Positions 1 to 8,320 of a stretch of 46,969 nucleotides of DNA are shown piece after piece. The notes beneath the pieces were generated by a model. That model was not told the DNA's origin. It was given only the letters and a program-made list of their open reading frames with translations, and did no database searches. The translations under genes were made by a program, and so were the position numbers. Source of the DNA: Chloroflexota bacterium (lineage in GTDB: Bacteria > Chloroflexota > Anaerolineae > Aggregatilineales > Phototrophicaceae); the NCBI GenBank assembly GCA_026706455.1, contig JAPOYS010000057.1, positions 1-46,969 on the forward strand. Reading direction: 5' to 3'. Every line of letters begins with the position of its first letter. Positions within the stretch are counted from its first letter, which is position 1.

Positions 1-461
1 CGCTCGACCCACCAGCGCGTGACATCGGGCAGGCTGAGCAGGCGGATCGTCTCGGCGGTGGGCGCGGCGTCAACGATGAGCACATCGTATTCGTCAGCCT
101 GGAAGTATTCGCTGATCCAGAGCAGTTGCGCGCCCTCTTCCAAGCCCGGGATGATGGTAACTTCGGAGGCGTTGACCTTGGCGATGCCTTCACGGTTGAA
201 GAAAGCGCCGAGATATTCCTGGATTTTTCCCCAATACTTCTGCATGGAATAGCGCGTGTCGAGCTCCTGCGCCCAGAGATTCTCGGCGATTTGCATGGCT
301 TCGGGACCAACTTCGACATCGAGGGCATCGCCGAGGCTGTGCGCCGTATCGGTGCTGACGACGATGGTCTTCATGCCGAGCTCGGCGCAGCGCAGGGCGG
401 TCGCTGCCGAGATGCTGGTCTTGCCAACGCCGCCCTTGCCGGTATGAACAATGACGCGCAT
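1..461 (-). CDS. ArsA/GET3-family ATPase, N-terminal part (cut by window edge)
   Basis: The reading frame starts at ATG 461 and runs off the left edge after about 153 codons. The start is supported by a GAGGAG ribosome site six bases upstream. The N-terminus MRVIVHTGKGGVGKTS carries the deviant Walker A loop (KGGVGKT) of the SIMIBI/ArsA ATPases, followed by STDTAHSLGDAL, the switch I type motif of ArsA/Get3, and later VDAAPTAETIRLL, a Walker B/switch II region of the same family. Family members are ATPases for arsenite export or tail-anchored protein handling; bacterial versions without arsenic genes nearby have unknown roles. No ars gene is visible here. The C-terminal half lies outside the window, so completeness cannot be judged. 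Confidence 0.85.
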   Translation of the reverse strand, partial: MRVIVHTGKGGVGKTSISAATALRCAELGMKTIVVSTDTAHSLGDALDVEVGPEAMQIAENLWAQELDTRYSMQKYWGKIQEYLGAFFNREGIAKVNASEVTIIPGLEEGAQLLWISEYFQADEYDVLIVDAAPTAETIRLLSLPDVTRWWVE

Positions 462-675
462 TTTGTCTCCTCACGTTGCCGTGTCGATTTCAGTTGGTGC
501 GTTCGAACTCTTGTCCCAGATATCCATACAAGTATACGCGAATCGGAGGCGAAAGGTGCGCTGGAATTCAGAGCGGGATTGAGCCGGGAGCCCGACCAAA
601 TGTGCGGCTTGACAAAGCGGGACGGCGTGACCAAACTTGCAGCTTACCGACAAAATTCAAGGAGGAGAGTGGACG

Positions 676-1041
676 ATGCGTCCTATAGTTCATGTCGAGA
701 TTGCCTCGGCGGATAATGATGCGCAGAAAGCCTTTTACAACGCGCTGCTGGGTTGGGAGATAAACGAAGTCCCGATGAGCGACGATTTCACCTATGTCAT
801 GTTCAATACCGGCGTTGACATGGGCGTGGCGCTCTCGGTGGTGGGTGACGGTATGAAGCCCGGCGATGTGATTCTGTATTTCCAGAGCGATGACATCGAT
901 GCCGATATGGCGCGCGTGCCCGAGTTGGGCGGGACGGTAATTCTGCCGCGGCAAGAGGTGCCGGGTTTCGGCGTGCTTGGGATGTTTCTTGATCCGACGG
1001 GCAATCGGGTGGCTTTCTGGCAGGACACGGGTGTGGAATAG
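676..1041 (+). CDS. VOC (glyoxalase/bleomycin-resistance) family protein
   Basis: This encodes 121 residues, the usual size of a single-domain VOC protein. ATG 676 is preferred over upstream in-frame starts because AAGGAGGAG (659-667) lies at correct spacing. The N-terminal strand HVEIASADN, the FYNALLGWEI helix and strand, and the C-terminal FLDPTGNRVAFWQ strand are typical of the vicinal-oxygen-chelate fold (two beta-alpha-beta-beta-beta units). The C-terminal metal-ligand position is not clearly acidic, so enzymatic activity is uncertain. Substrate and pathway cannot be told from sequence. It stands alone, divergent from the ArsA-type gene. A TTGACA hexamer lies at 609-614, but no convincing -10 follows. 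Confidence 0.8.
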   Translation: MRPIVHVEIASADNDAQKAFYNALLGWEINEVPMSDDFTYVMFNTGVDMGVALSVVGDGMKPGDVILYFQSDDIDADMARVPELGGTVILPRQEVPGFGVLGMFLDPTGNRVAFWQDTGVE

Positions 1042-1061
1042 ACAATATCGTAGCGGATTGG

Positions 1062-1128
1062 CGGGTGACCCAAGGGTCGCCCCTACATTGTCAATAATGG
1101 GGCATTCGGGCGACCTACTAGGTCGCCC
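1062..1128. repeat. Two palindromic intergenic repeat units
   Basis: The first unit (1062-1086) reads GGGTGACCC-AA-GGGTCGCCC followed by CTACA. The second (1108-1128) is a perfect 8-bp inverted repeat, GGGCGACC-tacta-GGTCGCCC. Both belong to the dispersed family seen at many intergenic sites in this window (GTAGGGGCGA...TCGCCC or its complement). They could form RNA hairpins after the VOC gene. Confidence 0.85.
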
Positions 1129-1160
1129 TTGCAATTCGAAATGGAAAGCAGTTGACAAAC

Positions 1161-2279
1161 ATGGCTGAGTTTCCGCTGTTGAAGGACTTCATAAACGGGC
1201 ATCTGGTTGCGCAGATTGCGGATCGGATAGCGGACGCGCACCCGGCTTTTGACGGCGGCGGATTTGCCCGGGCGGCGACGGCGGATTTGGAAAGTCTGGA
1301 GTTGAAAGCGCGCTTCGCCTGGGTCGCCGACAAGTTGCGCGAGTTCCTACCGGACGATTACCCGACGGCGCTGCAAATATTGCTGCGGATTTTGGACGAC
1401 GCGGAGGGTCGCTTTGAGCCGATTGAAGACCCAGGCTTTCGCCTGCTGCCGATCCCAACCTTTGTTTACCGGCATGGGCTGAACCATCCCGAGGAGTCGC
1501 TGGACGCAATGTACGTCATCACGCGGCACACATCATGCGAGGGGGCGATCCGTCCATATATCATCCGATATCCGCAGGCGACGCTGGCGCGCTTGCGTCA
1601 ATGGGCGCTGGATGAAAACGAAGATGTGCGCCGGTTGGCGAGCGAAGGCAGCCGGCCGCGCCTGCCCTGGTGGCCGCAGTTGACCGACCTGATCGCCGAT
1701 CCGAGGCCGTCGCTGGCGCTGCTGGCGCGCTTGAAAGACGATCCGTCGCTGTACGTGCGGCGTTCGGTCGCCAATCACCTCAACGATATTGGCAAGGATC
1801 ACCCGGGGCTTTTGCTGACGCTTATGGAAGAGTGGATGACGGACGCGGGCAAAGAGCGGCTCTGGCTGATCAATCATGCGCTGCGGACGCTGGTCAAGCA
1901 GGGCGATCGGCGGGCGCTGGCCATCCTGGGTTATGGCGAGCCGGCGGTCGAACTACGCGCATTGAAGCTGATCCCGCCAGTTTTGCGATTTGGCAATGAA
2001 ATCGAGTTCTCATTTGAGTTGCGCAATCGCGGCGCCGGGGCGCAGAACCTGATGATTGATTTTGTGATGCACTTTGTAAAGGCGAATGGGCGGACGGCGC
2101 CGAAGGTTTTCAAATTGAAGAAGACGCGATTGGAAGCGGACGCGTCCATTCGCATCAGCAAGCGCTTCGCCATCCGTCCGATCTCGACGCGCAAGTATTA
2201 TCCGGGGCGACAGCGGCTGGAAATCCAGGTCAATGGGCGCGTGCTCGGCGGCGCGGATTTCGAGCTGGTGATGGACTAG
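1161..2279 (+). CDS. AlkC-like DNA alkylation repair glycosylase with C-terminal Ig-like domain
   Basis: This encodes 372 residues from ATG 1161. An in-frame TTG at 1152 is less likely, because family members begin close to MAEFPLLKDFIN. Residues about 1-270 are an all-helical HEAT-like array containing LESLELKARF and the signature SEGSRPRLPWW, both typical of AlkC/AlkD 3-methyladenine DNA glycosylases. AlkC removes cationic alkylated bases such as 3-methyladenine and 3-methylcytosine without base flipping. Residues about 275-372 form a predicted beta-sandwich (PPVLRFGNEIEFSFELRN...), matching the bacterial Ig-like domain known on one AlkC subgroup that contacts DNA. The gene is monocistronic and flanked by repeats. 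Family assignment is firm; substrate range is inferred. Confidence 0.82.
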   Translation: MAEFPLLKDFINGHLVAQIADRIADAHPAFDGGGFARAATADLESLELKARFAWVADKLREFLPDDYPTALQILLRILDDAEGRFEPIEDPGFRLLPIPTFVYRHGLNHPEESLDAMYVITRHTSCEGAIRPYIIRYPQATLARLRQWALDENEDVRRLASEGSRPRLPWWPQLTDLIADPRPSLALLARLKDDPSLYVRRSVANHLNDIGKDHPGLLLTLMEEWMTDAGKERLWLINHALRTLVKQGDRRALAILGYGEPAVELRALKLIPPVLRFGNEIEFSFELRNRGAGAQNLMIDFVMHFVKANGRTAPKVFKLKKTRLEADASIRISKRFAIRPISTRKYYPGRQRLEIQVNGRVLGGADFELVMD

Positions 2280-2532
2280 CGTAGATGAGAGCTGAGGGCA
2301 AGTGCATTTCACCACCGAGGACACCGAGGGTTATGAGGGCACAGAAGCAGTACCAAGTTAGTCATTCGAAGAAGTGATCGGTAGTGTTGGCGCCTGTGGG
2401 CGAGCCAAGGCTCGCTCCTACGGATTCGTCACAGATGGGAACCATTGTTGATTGGGCATTAACAGTTAGTTTTTTCAACATTCGATACAATCAGCGCAGA
2501 GCGCAATTGCCATAGAACGGGAGAGAGACTAG
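2280..2532. repeat. Intergenic spacer with dispersed repeat modules
   Basis: No gene is seen here. A CACAGAAGCAGTACC module (2340-2354) recurs in similar form at 5117, 8321 and 9324. A palindromic unit GGGCGAGCC-AA-GGCTCGCTCC lies at 2398-2419. The bases after the 2340 module (AAGTTAGTCAT, then AAGAAG) resemble those after the 9324 module, so these spacers share composite repeats. A TACAAT hexamer at about 2486 may be a -10 for the downstream gene, but no good -35 is visible. Confidence 0.7.
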
Positions 2533-5100
2533 ATGCCTGCCCCACCTTCGGATTTATTCAGGCCCATTCCGCTGGATGAAGCCTTCAATTGTGATCGCGC
2601 GACGCTGGGGGATGGGCTGCGGCTGAAAGCGGACGATGCCTTCGGCGCGCAGAGCTATCGCGGCATTCCCTTCGCCTTTGGCGCGGCGGGCGAGGCGAAC
2701 GCCATTCTGCTGGATGGCGATGAAGTCCGCATCGCTACGGACGGGGTGCATGCTAGCTACCTGGTATTCGCCCATATCGTCGAGGACAAATGGCCCGCGC
2801 TGACTGCCGACTTGGAAGATTATGATCGCGGCGATCTGTGGGATGGAGCCACGCCGGGCAATACATTGGGCGACCAGGTCGCCGAGTACGAGCTGCATTA
2901 CCGCGACGGCGCTCGCGAGTCGATAGCGATTCGGCGGCGTTTTGCCATTCAGCAGCCGCGCATCACCTGGGGCGCGAGCGCCTTCGCCGCCGTGCCACAC
3001 CGGCAGGACGATGTCGTTCGCAGCAACACCGAGAATGTCATATTGGGGCGGATGCCAACCGGCGCTTATGGAGGCGGCGAGACGCGGCATGGCAGCGGGC
3101 GCGATGCGGCCGACGAGCATATCTGGCTGTATGCCCTGCCCAACCCGGCGCCCGAGAAAGCAATCAGCGAGATTCGGCTGGCGGGCAAGGACGAGCGGGC
3201 GCTGGTTTACGGCATCAGCGCGACGCAACTGGAAGCGCATCCGCTGCGCGCTTGGACGCGGCGCAAGCTGGCAGTGGCGCTGCCGGAAGGCGTTGCCTTC
3301 AACGCGATCGGCGAACTGGACGGCGTCGATATTGACTTGGGTGTGGTGATTTCGGCGCGGGCGAAGCTGGAGTACCGCCGCGACCTGTGGTTCGGCGAGG
3401 CGACCAATGCCCAGCCCGCGCGCTCGGATCGCGAGGCAGTTGTCGAGTATGCCGCCCATCCGCAGGCGAAGCTCTACCTGGAGACGGGTAATGGCGAGCA
3501 ACGAATATACGATTTGAGCCAATCGGCTAGCGCGCCCATTGTCGAAGTGGCGGAGGCGCGGCAGTTGGTCCGCGTCCGCACGGTCGATGAAAGCGGGCGC
3601 GAGGTCGCCACGCGCATACACTTTCACGGCGCGCAGGGCGAATACCTGCCGCCGCGCGGCAATCACCGGCGCGTGAATCGGCACTGGTTCGAGGACAATT
3701 ACGGCGAATTCGTCAACGGGTTGAATCAGTACGCCTATATCCCCGGACATTGCGAATTGGAAGCGCCGCTGGGCGAGGTCTTCGTCGAGATCACGCGCGG
3801 CTACGAGATGAAGCCGATTCGGCGCTCCTTCGAGGTGAGGCCGGAAACGACGGAGGTCGTCTTCACGCTTGAGAAGCTGCTGGATTGGGGCGAGCGCGGC
3901 TGGGTCTCGGCTGATACGCATGTGCATTTCCTGAGCCCGCAGACGGCGCTGCTCGAGGGCTCGGCCGAGGGCGTCAACGTCGTCAACCTGCTGGCGAGCC
4001 AATGGGGCGAAATGTTCAGCAACGTCACCGACTTCGACGGGCGGACGACCCTGGGCGCCAAGGACTTCGGCGGCGACGGCGAGTTCCTGGTGCGCGTGGG
4101 CACGGAAAATCGCATGCAGGTCTTGGGGCATATTTCGCTGCTCGGCTATTCGGGCGCGATGATTCATCCGCTTTGCAGCGGCGGACCGTCGGAATCAGCG
4201 ATCGGCGACGCGCTGGAGCTTAGCATGGCCGATTGGGCGGAGCGCTGCATTGCACAGGATGGCTTGGTCGTCTTGCCGCATGCGCCCAACCCGCAGGCGG
4301 AGCGCGCCGCCGATATCGTGCTCGGCCTGGTCCACGCGATGGAGATGATGACCTTTAATCCATTCGATATGCAGATCACGCCCTACGGACTGCTGGATTG
4401 GTATCGTTTTCTGAATCTTGGCTATCAGATTCCCGTGGTTGGCGGGTCGGACAAGATGAACGCCGCGTCGCTATTAGGCGGCATCCGCACTTACGCGCAG
4501 CTGGGCGCGCGCGAATTCACTTACGAGAGCTGGATGCAAGCCGTGAAATCAGGCAATACCTTTGTGACCGTGGGTCCGCTGCTGGAGCTGGAAGTCGAAG
4601 GGCTAGCGCCCGGCAGCACGCTTGACTTGCCGGCCGGCGGCGGCACGGTCGATGTGTCCTGGCGGGTGGCTTCAGCCGCGATGCCGATTGAAAAAGTTGA
4701 GCTGGTCCTTGGCGGCTTCGCGGTTGAGGAGCAGTCAGTCGATGGCGCGCTGGCTGCCTCAGGGGGTTGCCGCGTCAATATCAGCGAGCCTACCTGGATC
4801 GCCCTGCGCGTGCGGGGCAGCCATGGTGGACGAACCGGCGAGATTGCGGCGCATAGCAGTTGCGTGCAGGCGCGCGTCGATGGGGCGGGACCCTTCAAGC
4901 GGGACGACGCGATCGCGGTGCTTGAGCAGATTGAAGGGGCGATCGCCTTCGTGGATACGCTGGCGCCTCGGCCGGCGGCGCGGCAATTTAAGCGGGTGCG
5001 CGCGACGATCGAGGCGGCGCATAATCGGCTGCATCAGCTGATGCACCGGCGGGGGATTTATCATGAGCATAATCCGCTGCATGATCACGGGGAGCATTGA
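2533..5100 (+). CDS. CehA/McbA-family PHP-domain metallohydrolase, large form
   Basis: This encodes 855 residues from ATG 2533, behind a GGGAGAGAG ribosome site. Residues 1-455 are beta-rich and not assigned to a domain. The catalytic part begins at GWVSADTHVHF, giving the PHP metal-binding motif D461-T-H463-V-H465. Further likely ligands are H583 (VVLPHAPNP) and D640 (VGGSDKM). This arrangement fits the CehA/McbA subfamily of PHP hydrolases, whose founders hydrolyse carbaryl; most members have unknown substrates. A beta-rich region follows (about 690-800), then a helical tail rich in His (ending YHEHNPLHDHGEH). No signal peptide is visible. The long N-terminal beta region and the His-rich tail suggest a role in substrate or metal handling, but the substrate is unknown. 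Confidence 0.75.
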   Translation: MPAPPSDLFRPIPLDEAFNCDRATLGDGLRLKADDAFGAQSYRGIPFAFGAAGEANAILLDGDEVRIATDGVHASYLVFAHIVEDKWPALTADLEDYDRGDLWDGATPGNTLGDQVAEYELHYRDGARESIAIRRRFAIQQPRITWGASAFAAVPHRQDDVVRSNTENVILGRMPTGAYGGGETRHGSGRDAADEHIWLYALPNPAPEKAISEIRLAGKDERALVYGISATQLEAHPLRAWTRRKLAVALPEGVAFNAIGELDGVDIDLGVVISARAKLEYRRDLWFGEATNAQPARSDREAVVEYAAHPQAKLYLETGNGEQRIYDLSQSASAPIVEVAEARQLVRVRTVDESGREVATRIHFHGAQGEYLPPRGNHRRVNRHWFEDNYGEFVNGLNQYAYIPGHCELEAPLGEVFVEITRGYEMKPIRRSFEVRPETTEVVFTLEKLLDWGERGWVSADTHVHFLSPQTALLEGSAEGVNVVNLLASQWGEMFSNVTDFDGRTTLGAKDFGGDGEFLVRVGTENRMQVLGHISLLGYSGAMIHPLCSGGPSESAIGDALELSMADWAERCIAQDGLVVLPHAPNPQAERAADIVLGLVHAMEMMTFNPFDMQITPYGLLDWYRFLNLGYQIPVVGGSDKMNAASLLGGIRTYAQLGAREFTYESWMQAVKSGNTFVTVGPLLELEVEGLAPGSTLDLPAGGGTVDVSWRVASAAMPIEKVELVLGGFAVEEQSVDGALAASGGCRVNISEPTWIALRVRGSHGGRTGEIAAHSSCVQARVDGAGPFKRDDAIAVLEQIEGAIAFVDTLAPRPAARQFKRVRATIEAAHNRLHQLMHRRGIYHEHNPLHDHGEH

Positions 5101-5116
5101 TTTTCCGCCGCAGAGA

Positions 5117-5226
5117 CACAGAAGCAGTTCCTACAAAACAATTTGAAATTGTAGGGGCGACTCGGTGAGTCGCCCTCTCCGCAACCGGTATCGGTTCATG
5201 CGGGCGAGACTAGTCTCGCCCCTACA
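5117..5226. repeat. Composite intergenic repeat, copy 1
   Basis: This stretch of about 110 bp combines a CACAGAAGCAGTTCC module, GTAGGGGCGACTC-gg-TGAGTCGCCC (5151-5175), a linker ending in GGTTCATGCGG, and a perfect 20-bp palindrome GGGCGAGACTAGTCTCGCCC (5202-5221) followed by CTACA. The same order of modules, about 90% identical by eye over the first 90 bases, occurs at 8321-8430. It lies between convergent genes and may act as a hairpin terminator on both strands. Confidence 0.85.
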
Positions 5227-5247
5227 TTCGATTGAAGGTTGTTTGAC

Positions 5248-5538
5248 TTAGATGCGGTTGTCGGGCGTGGGCTCGACGATGACGTTGACGAATTCGAATT
5301 TCTGCTTGTTGCGATATTGGGTGTTCTCGGCGTGGTTGACCTCGACCAGTGTAACCTCCGTGCCGAGCCCTTCGAGGACGTACTTGGTATGCCACTCGCC
5401 GGTCTGCTGAACATTGCGATAGTAGAGCAAGCGACCTTTCGGGTCCATCAGCCGCAGCTTGAATTTGGCGCGCCAGAGACGCATCCCGCTTAGCTCATGC
5501 AGCAGGGCTTGGCGTTCTGCCTGATTGAGATAGGACAT
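5248..5538 (-). CDS. Conserved-looking small protein of unknown function
   Basis: This encodes 96 residues from ATG 5538 with GAGGACC as ribosome site. The sequence (MSYLNQAERQALL...) has an N-terminal helix followed by alternating strands with charged residues (KFKLRLMDPKGRLLYYRN, then GTEVTLVEVNHAEN and FEFVNVIVEPTPDN). It looks like a small soluble beta-rich protein; no signal peptide, membrane segment or catalytic motif is seen. I do not recognise the family. It is divergent from xseA, sharing a spacer of about 90 bp, and its 3' end abuts the composite repeat. Codon use matches the neighbours, which supports a real gene. Confidence 0.65.
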   Translation of the reverse strand: MSYLNQAERQALLHELSGMRLWRAKFKLRLMDPKGRLLYYRNVQQTGEWHTKYVLEGLGTEVTLVEVNHAENTQYRNKQKFEFVNVIVEPTPDNRI

Positions 5539-5628
5539 AGCTGGTCCTCATTAGCCCACAATTGCGAAATCTGGGATAATTGTAGCTGTCGACGGGCGGC
5601 ATCACAACGGGAACTATGCGGGCGCCAC

Positions 5629-6819
5629 ATGCAAACATTTTCTGTCAGAGATATCACACGCTATATCCGCGGCTTATTCGACGCCGACAGCCAATTGTCC
5701 GCGCTTTGGGTGCGGGGCGAGCTCTCGAACTTGACGAAGGCGCGTTCGGGGCATTGGTATTTCACGATCAAGGATGCCGAGGCGCAATTGCGCTGCGTGA
5801 TGTTTCGCAATGCGGCGCGGACTGTGCGGCTTGACCTGCGCGCGGGCGATGAGATTCTGGTCCACGGGCGCGTCAGCGTCTATGAGGCGCGCGGCGAGTA
5901 TCAGCTCTACGCCGATACGATTGAGGCGGTGGGCGGCGCCGGGGATTTGCATCGGCAGTTCGAGGCGCTGAAGGCGAAGCTGGAGGCTGAGGGGCTATTC
6001 GATCCGGCGCGGAAGCGGGCGATCCCGGCTTTTCCGCGGCGGCTCGGCATCGTCAGCTCGCCGACGGCGGCCGCCTGGCATGATATCACAAACGTGCTGC
6101 GCCGGCGCTTTCCCTTGGTGGAAGTCGTCTTGAGCCCGACGCTGGTTCAGGGCGTCGAGGCGCCGCCGCAGATTGCGCGCGCGCTGGAAAGACTGAATCG
6201 GCGCGACGATATCGACGCGATAATCCTGGCGCGCGGGGGCGGCTCGCTGGAGGATCTGTGGTGCTTCAACGATGAGCGCGTGGCGCGGGCGGTGGCTTCC
6301 AGCCGCATACCGGTGATCAGCGGGGTAGGCCATGAGATTGACTTCACGATTGTGGATTTCGCCGCCGATTTGCGCGCGCCGACGCCATCGGCCGCGGCTG
6401 AATTGGCGACGCCGAATCGCGATGATCTGCTGCTGGATCTGGACCGGCTGCGCGCCGGCTTGACGGGTTCATTTGGCGCAGCGCTCACCGACAGAATTCG
6501 CGCGCTGGACAGGTTGCGCAGCACCTTGGTTTTCGTCTCGCCGCGGCGTCGGATTGCGCTGGCGCAGCGCGATTTGGCCGCCGGAGGCCTGCGGCTCGGG
6601 CGGGCGACCAGTTTGAAGCTGGAACGGCTGCGCGAACGGTTGGCGAATAGATCCAAAGCGCTGGAGACAGCCAGCCCGCAGCATATCCTGGGGCGCGGCT
6701 ACGCCTTGGTCAGGAACGAGCGTGGTCAGCTCATCCGCGAGGCGGCGCAGGTCAGCGAGAATGAGCGATTGAACGTACAATTGTCAAAAGATCGAATCAT
6801 GGTCAGGGTCGAAGAGTGA
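5629..6819 (+). CDS. xseA: Exodeoxyribonuclease VII large subunit
   Basis: This encodes 396 residues, near the family norm of about 400. The open frame extends upstream to 5497, but MQTFSVRDITRYIRGLF at 5629 matches the usual N-terminus. Residues about 1-95 are the OB-fold that binds single-stranded DNA (LWVRGELSNL, GHWYFTIKD, GRVSVYEARGEYQL). The catalytic domain shows RLGIVSSPTAAAWHDI, LARGGGSLEDLW, SGVGHEIDFTIVDFAADLRA and TPSAAAEL, then a long helical stalk and the C-terminal GRGYALV strand. The enzyme degrades single-stranded DNA from both ends in the cytosol. Its stop codon overlaps the xseB start (TGATG), so the subunits are translationally coupled. The ribosome site is weak; GATAAT at 5575-5580 could be a -10. 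Confidence 0.95.
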   Translation: MQTFSVRDITRYIRGLFDADSQLSALWVRGELSNLTKARSGHWYFTIKDAEAQLRCVMFRNAARTVRLDLRAGDEILVHGRVSVYEARGEYQLYADTIEAVGGAGDLHRQFEALKAKLEAEGLFDPARKRAIPAFPRRLGIVSSPTAAAWHDITNVLRRRFPLVEVVLSPTLVQGVEAPPQIARALERLNRRDDIDAIILARGGGSLEDLWCFNDERVARAVASSRIPVISGVGHEIDFTIVDFAADLRAPTPSAAAELATPNRDDLLLDLDRLRAGLTGSFGAALTDRIRALDRLRSTLVFVSPRRRIALAQRDLAAGGLRLGRATSLKLERLRERLANRSKALETASPQHILGRGYALVRNERGQLIREAAQVSENERLNVQLSKDRIMVRVEE

Positions 6820-7037
6820 TGGACGAAATCGAGAAGCTGAGTTATGAGGCCGCCTACGAAGAGTTGGAAGCGCTGGTGGCGCAAATGGAGAACAGCGAGC
6901 TGCCGCTTGAGACGTCGGTAGCGCTATACGAACGTGGCCAGAAGCTGGCGGCTCACTGCCAGGCGCTGCTGGAAGAGGCGGAGCTGAAGATCAAGCTGGT
7001 GGACGAAGCCAGCGCGGATGGCGGAGCGCCGGATTAG
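6819..7037 (+). CDS. xseB: Exodeoxyribonuclease VII small subunit
   Basis: This encodes 72 residues, the typical length for XseB. ATG 6819 overlaps the xseA stop by one base (TGATG); a GTG at 6816 is in frame but less likely. The sequence has the family pattern LSYEAAYEELEALVAQMENSE followed by LPLETSVALYERGQKLAAHC and LLEEAELKIK, forming two antiparallel helices. The small subunits wrap the stalk helices of XseA in the holoenzyme. The next gene starts nine bases after its stop, so the three genes probably share a transcript. Confidence 0.93.
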   Translation: MDEIEKLSYEAAYEELEALVAQMENSELPLETSVALYERGQKLAAHCQALLEEAELKIKLVDEASADGGAPD

Positions 7038-7046
7038 GAAGCGCGC

Positions 7047-8291
7047 ATGATCGACTACAGCCGACTTCCAAGCGCTGCCGAAAAGAATATCTCGGTGCGC
7101 GTCAAGGGCGCCGCTGAGCGAGCCATACAGCAGGGGCATCCCTGGGTGTTTGAGGACGCCATCCTGCGCCAGAGCCATCTGGGCAACGCTGGTGACCTGG
7201 CGGTGATCTATGATCGGGACAAGAACAATTTCTTGGCGGTCGGCTTGTACGATCCGCTATCGCCGATTCGCATCAAGGTCTTGCAGGCGCTGCAGCCGAT
7301 GCGGATTGACCGCGCCTTTTTCGCTGAAAAGCTGAAAGCGGCGCAGGCGAAACGGCAGCCGTTGATCAACGATGGCACGACCGGCTACCGGCTCGTTCAT
7401 GGCGAGAGCGACGGCTTCCCGGCGCTGGTCATCGATCGCTATGGCGACATGCTCGCGCTCAAGCTGTATACGACCGCCTGGCTGCCGCATTTGGAAGCGC
7501 TGATCGGGGCGCTGGAAGACAGCATCGTATTTGACGGGCTGGTCCTGCGTTTGAGCCGCGCGCTGCAATCGGATCGGTTGAATGTCGCCAAGCTCTATGG
7601 CTTGGCGGATGGCCAGCAATTGATCGGGACGGGCGCCGATGAGCCGGTCGCCTTTGTTGAGAATGGTCTGCTATTTCAAGCGGATCTGAGGCGGGGCCAC
7701 AAGACCGGTTTCTTTTTTGATCAACGTGAAAACCGACAGCAGGCGCGCGAGCTGGCGCAGGGCCGGCGCGTGCTTGATGTATTTTCCTACACGGGCGCCT
7801 TTTCGGTTTATGCGCTGGCGGGCGGCGCGCGGTCGGTCACGGCGCTGGACATAAGCGAGCCGGCGCTGGATGCTCTGAAAGTCAACGTCGAGCGGAACGG
7901 CTTCGACGCTGAGCAGGTTGATGCGCTCGCGGTCGATGCCTTCGCCGGCATGATGGAGCTGATCGAGGCGCGGCGCAAGTTCAGCCTGGCAGTCGTAGAT
8001 CCGCCGGCTTTCGCCAACAGTCGCGCGAGCATGCGCAAGGCGGTGCTGGCTTATCGCCGTCTGGTGGAGATGGCGCTGCGCTTGCTGGCGAACGATGGCT
8101 TGCTGGTGATGGCCTCTTGCTCGAGCCGCATCAAAGCCGAGATGTTCTTTCAGTTGGTGGAGCGATCGGCGGAGGTATCGGGATACCAGTTGGAAGATGT
8201 TTTGAAGACCGGACATGGGCTGGATCATCCGGTCGGCTTTCCGGAGGCGGCATATTTGAAGGCGCTCTTCGCGCGGGTGCGGAGGTCTTAA
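7047..8291 (+). CDS. Class I rRNA methyltransferase, RlmI/RlmK-like, with PUA domain
   Basis: This encodes 414 residues from ATG 7047 with TAGGAAG upstream. Residues about 15-90 are a PUA RNA-binding domain (QGHPWVFEDAI). The middle carries GHKTGFFFDQRENR (F224-R227), followed by motif I VLDVFSYTGAFSVYAL (from 242), the acidic TALDISEPAL and catalytic-site VVDPPAF (318-322). ASCSS with C358 is the conserved cysteine region of 23S rRNA m5C1962 methyltransferases such as RlmI. This domain order matches RlmI (PUA, EEHEE, Rossmann methyltransferase). The gene follows xseB by nine bases. It is probably a cytosine-5 rRNA methyltransferase; the exact target base is inferred. Confidence 0.85.
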   Translation: MIDYSRLPSAAEKNISVRVKGAAERAIQQGHPWVFEDAILRQSHLGNAGDLAVIYDRDKNNFLAVGLYDPLSPIRIKVLQALQPMRIDRAFFAEKLKAAQAKRQPLINDGTTGYRLVHGESDGFPALVIDRYGDMLALKLYTTAWLPHLEALIGALEDSIVFDGLVLRLSRALQSDRLNVAKLYGLADGQQLIGTGADEPVAFVENGLLFQADLRRGHKTGFFFDQRENRQQARELAQGRRVLDVFSYTGAFSVYALAGGARSVTALDISEPALDALKVNVERNGFDAEQVDALAVDAFAGMMELIEARRKFSLAVVDPPAFANSRASMRKAVLAYRRLVEMALRLLANDGLLVMASCSSRIKAEMFFQLVERSAEVSGYQLEDVLKTGHGLDHPVGFPEAAYLKALFARVRRS

Positions 8292-8320
8292 GACGGCCAG
8301 CGCATTTTCACCACCGAGTA

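Noticed and set aside
190..474. A 94-codon minus-strand frame at the left edge
   Set aside because: It is a shifted frame of the ArsA-type gene; the correct frame starts at 461 and keeps the Walker A loop.
490..600. A GTTCGAA-containing stretch considered as a tRNA T-arm
   Set aside because: No acceptor stem, D-arm or anticodon arm could be folded around it.
609..614. TTGACA ahead of the VOC gene as a promoter
   Set aside because: No acceptable -10 lies 16 to 18 bp downstream.
2554..4167. A 537-codon open frame on the minus strand inside the metallohydrolase gene
   Set aside because: It lies wholly opposite a gene with clear PHP motifs, has an Arg/Ala-rich antisense composition, no motif and no ribosome site.
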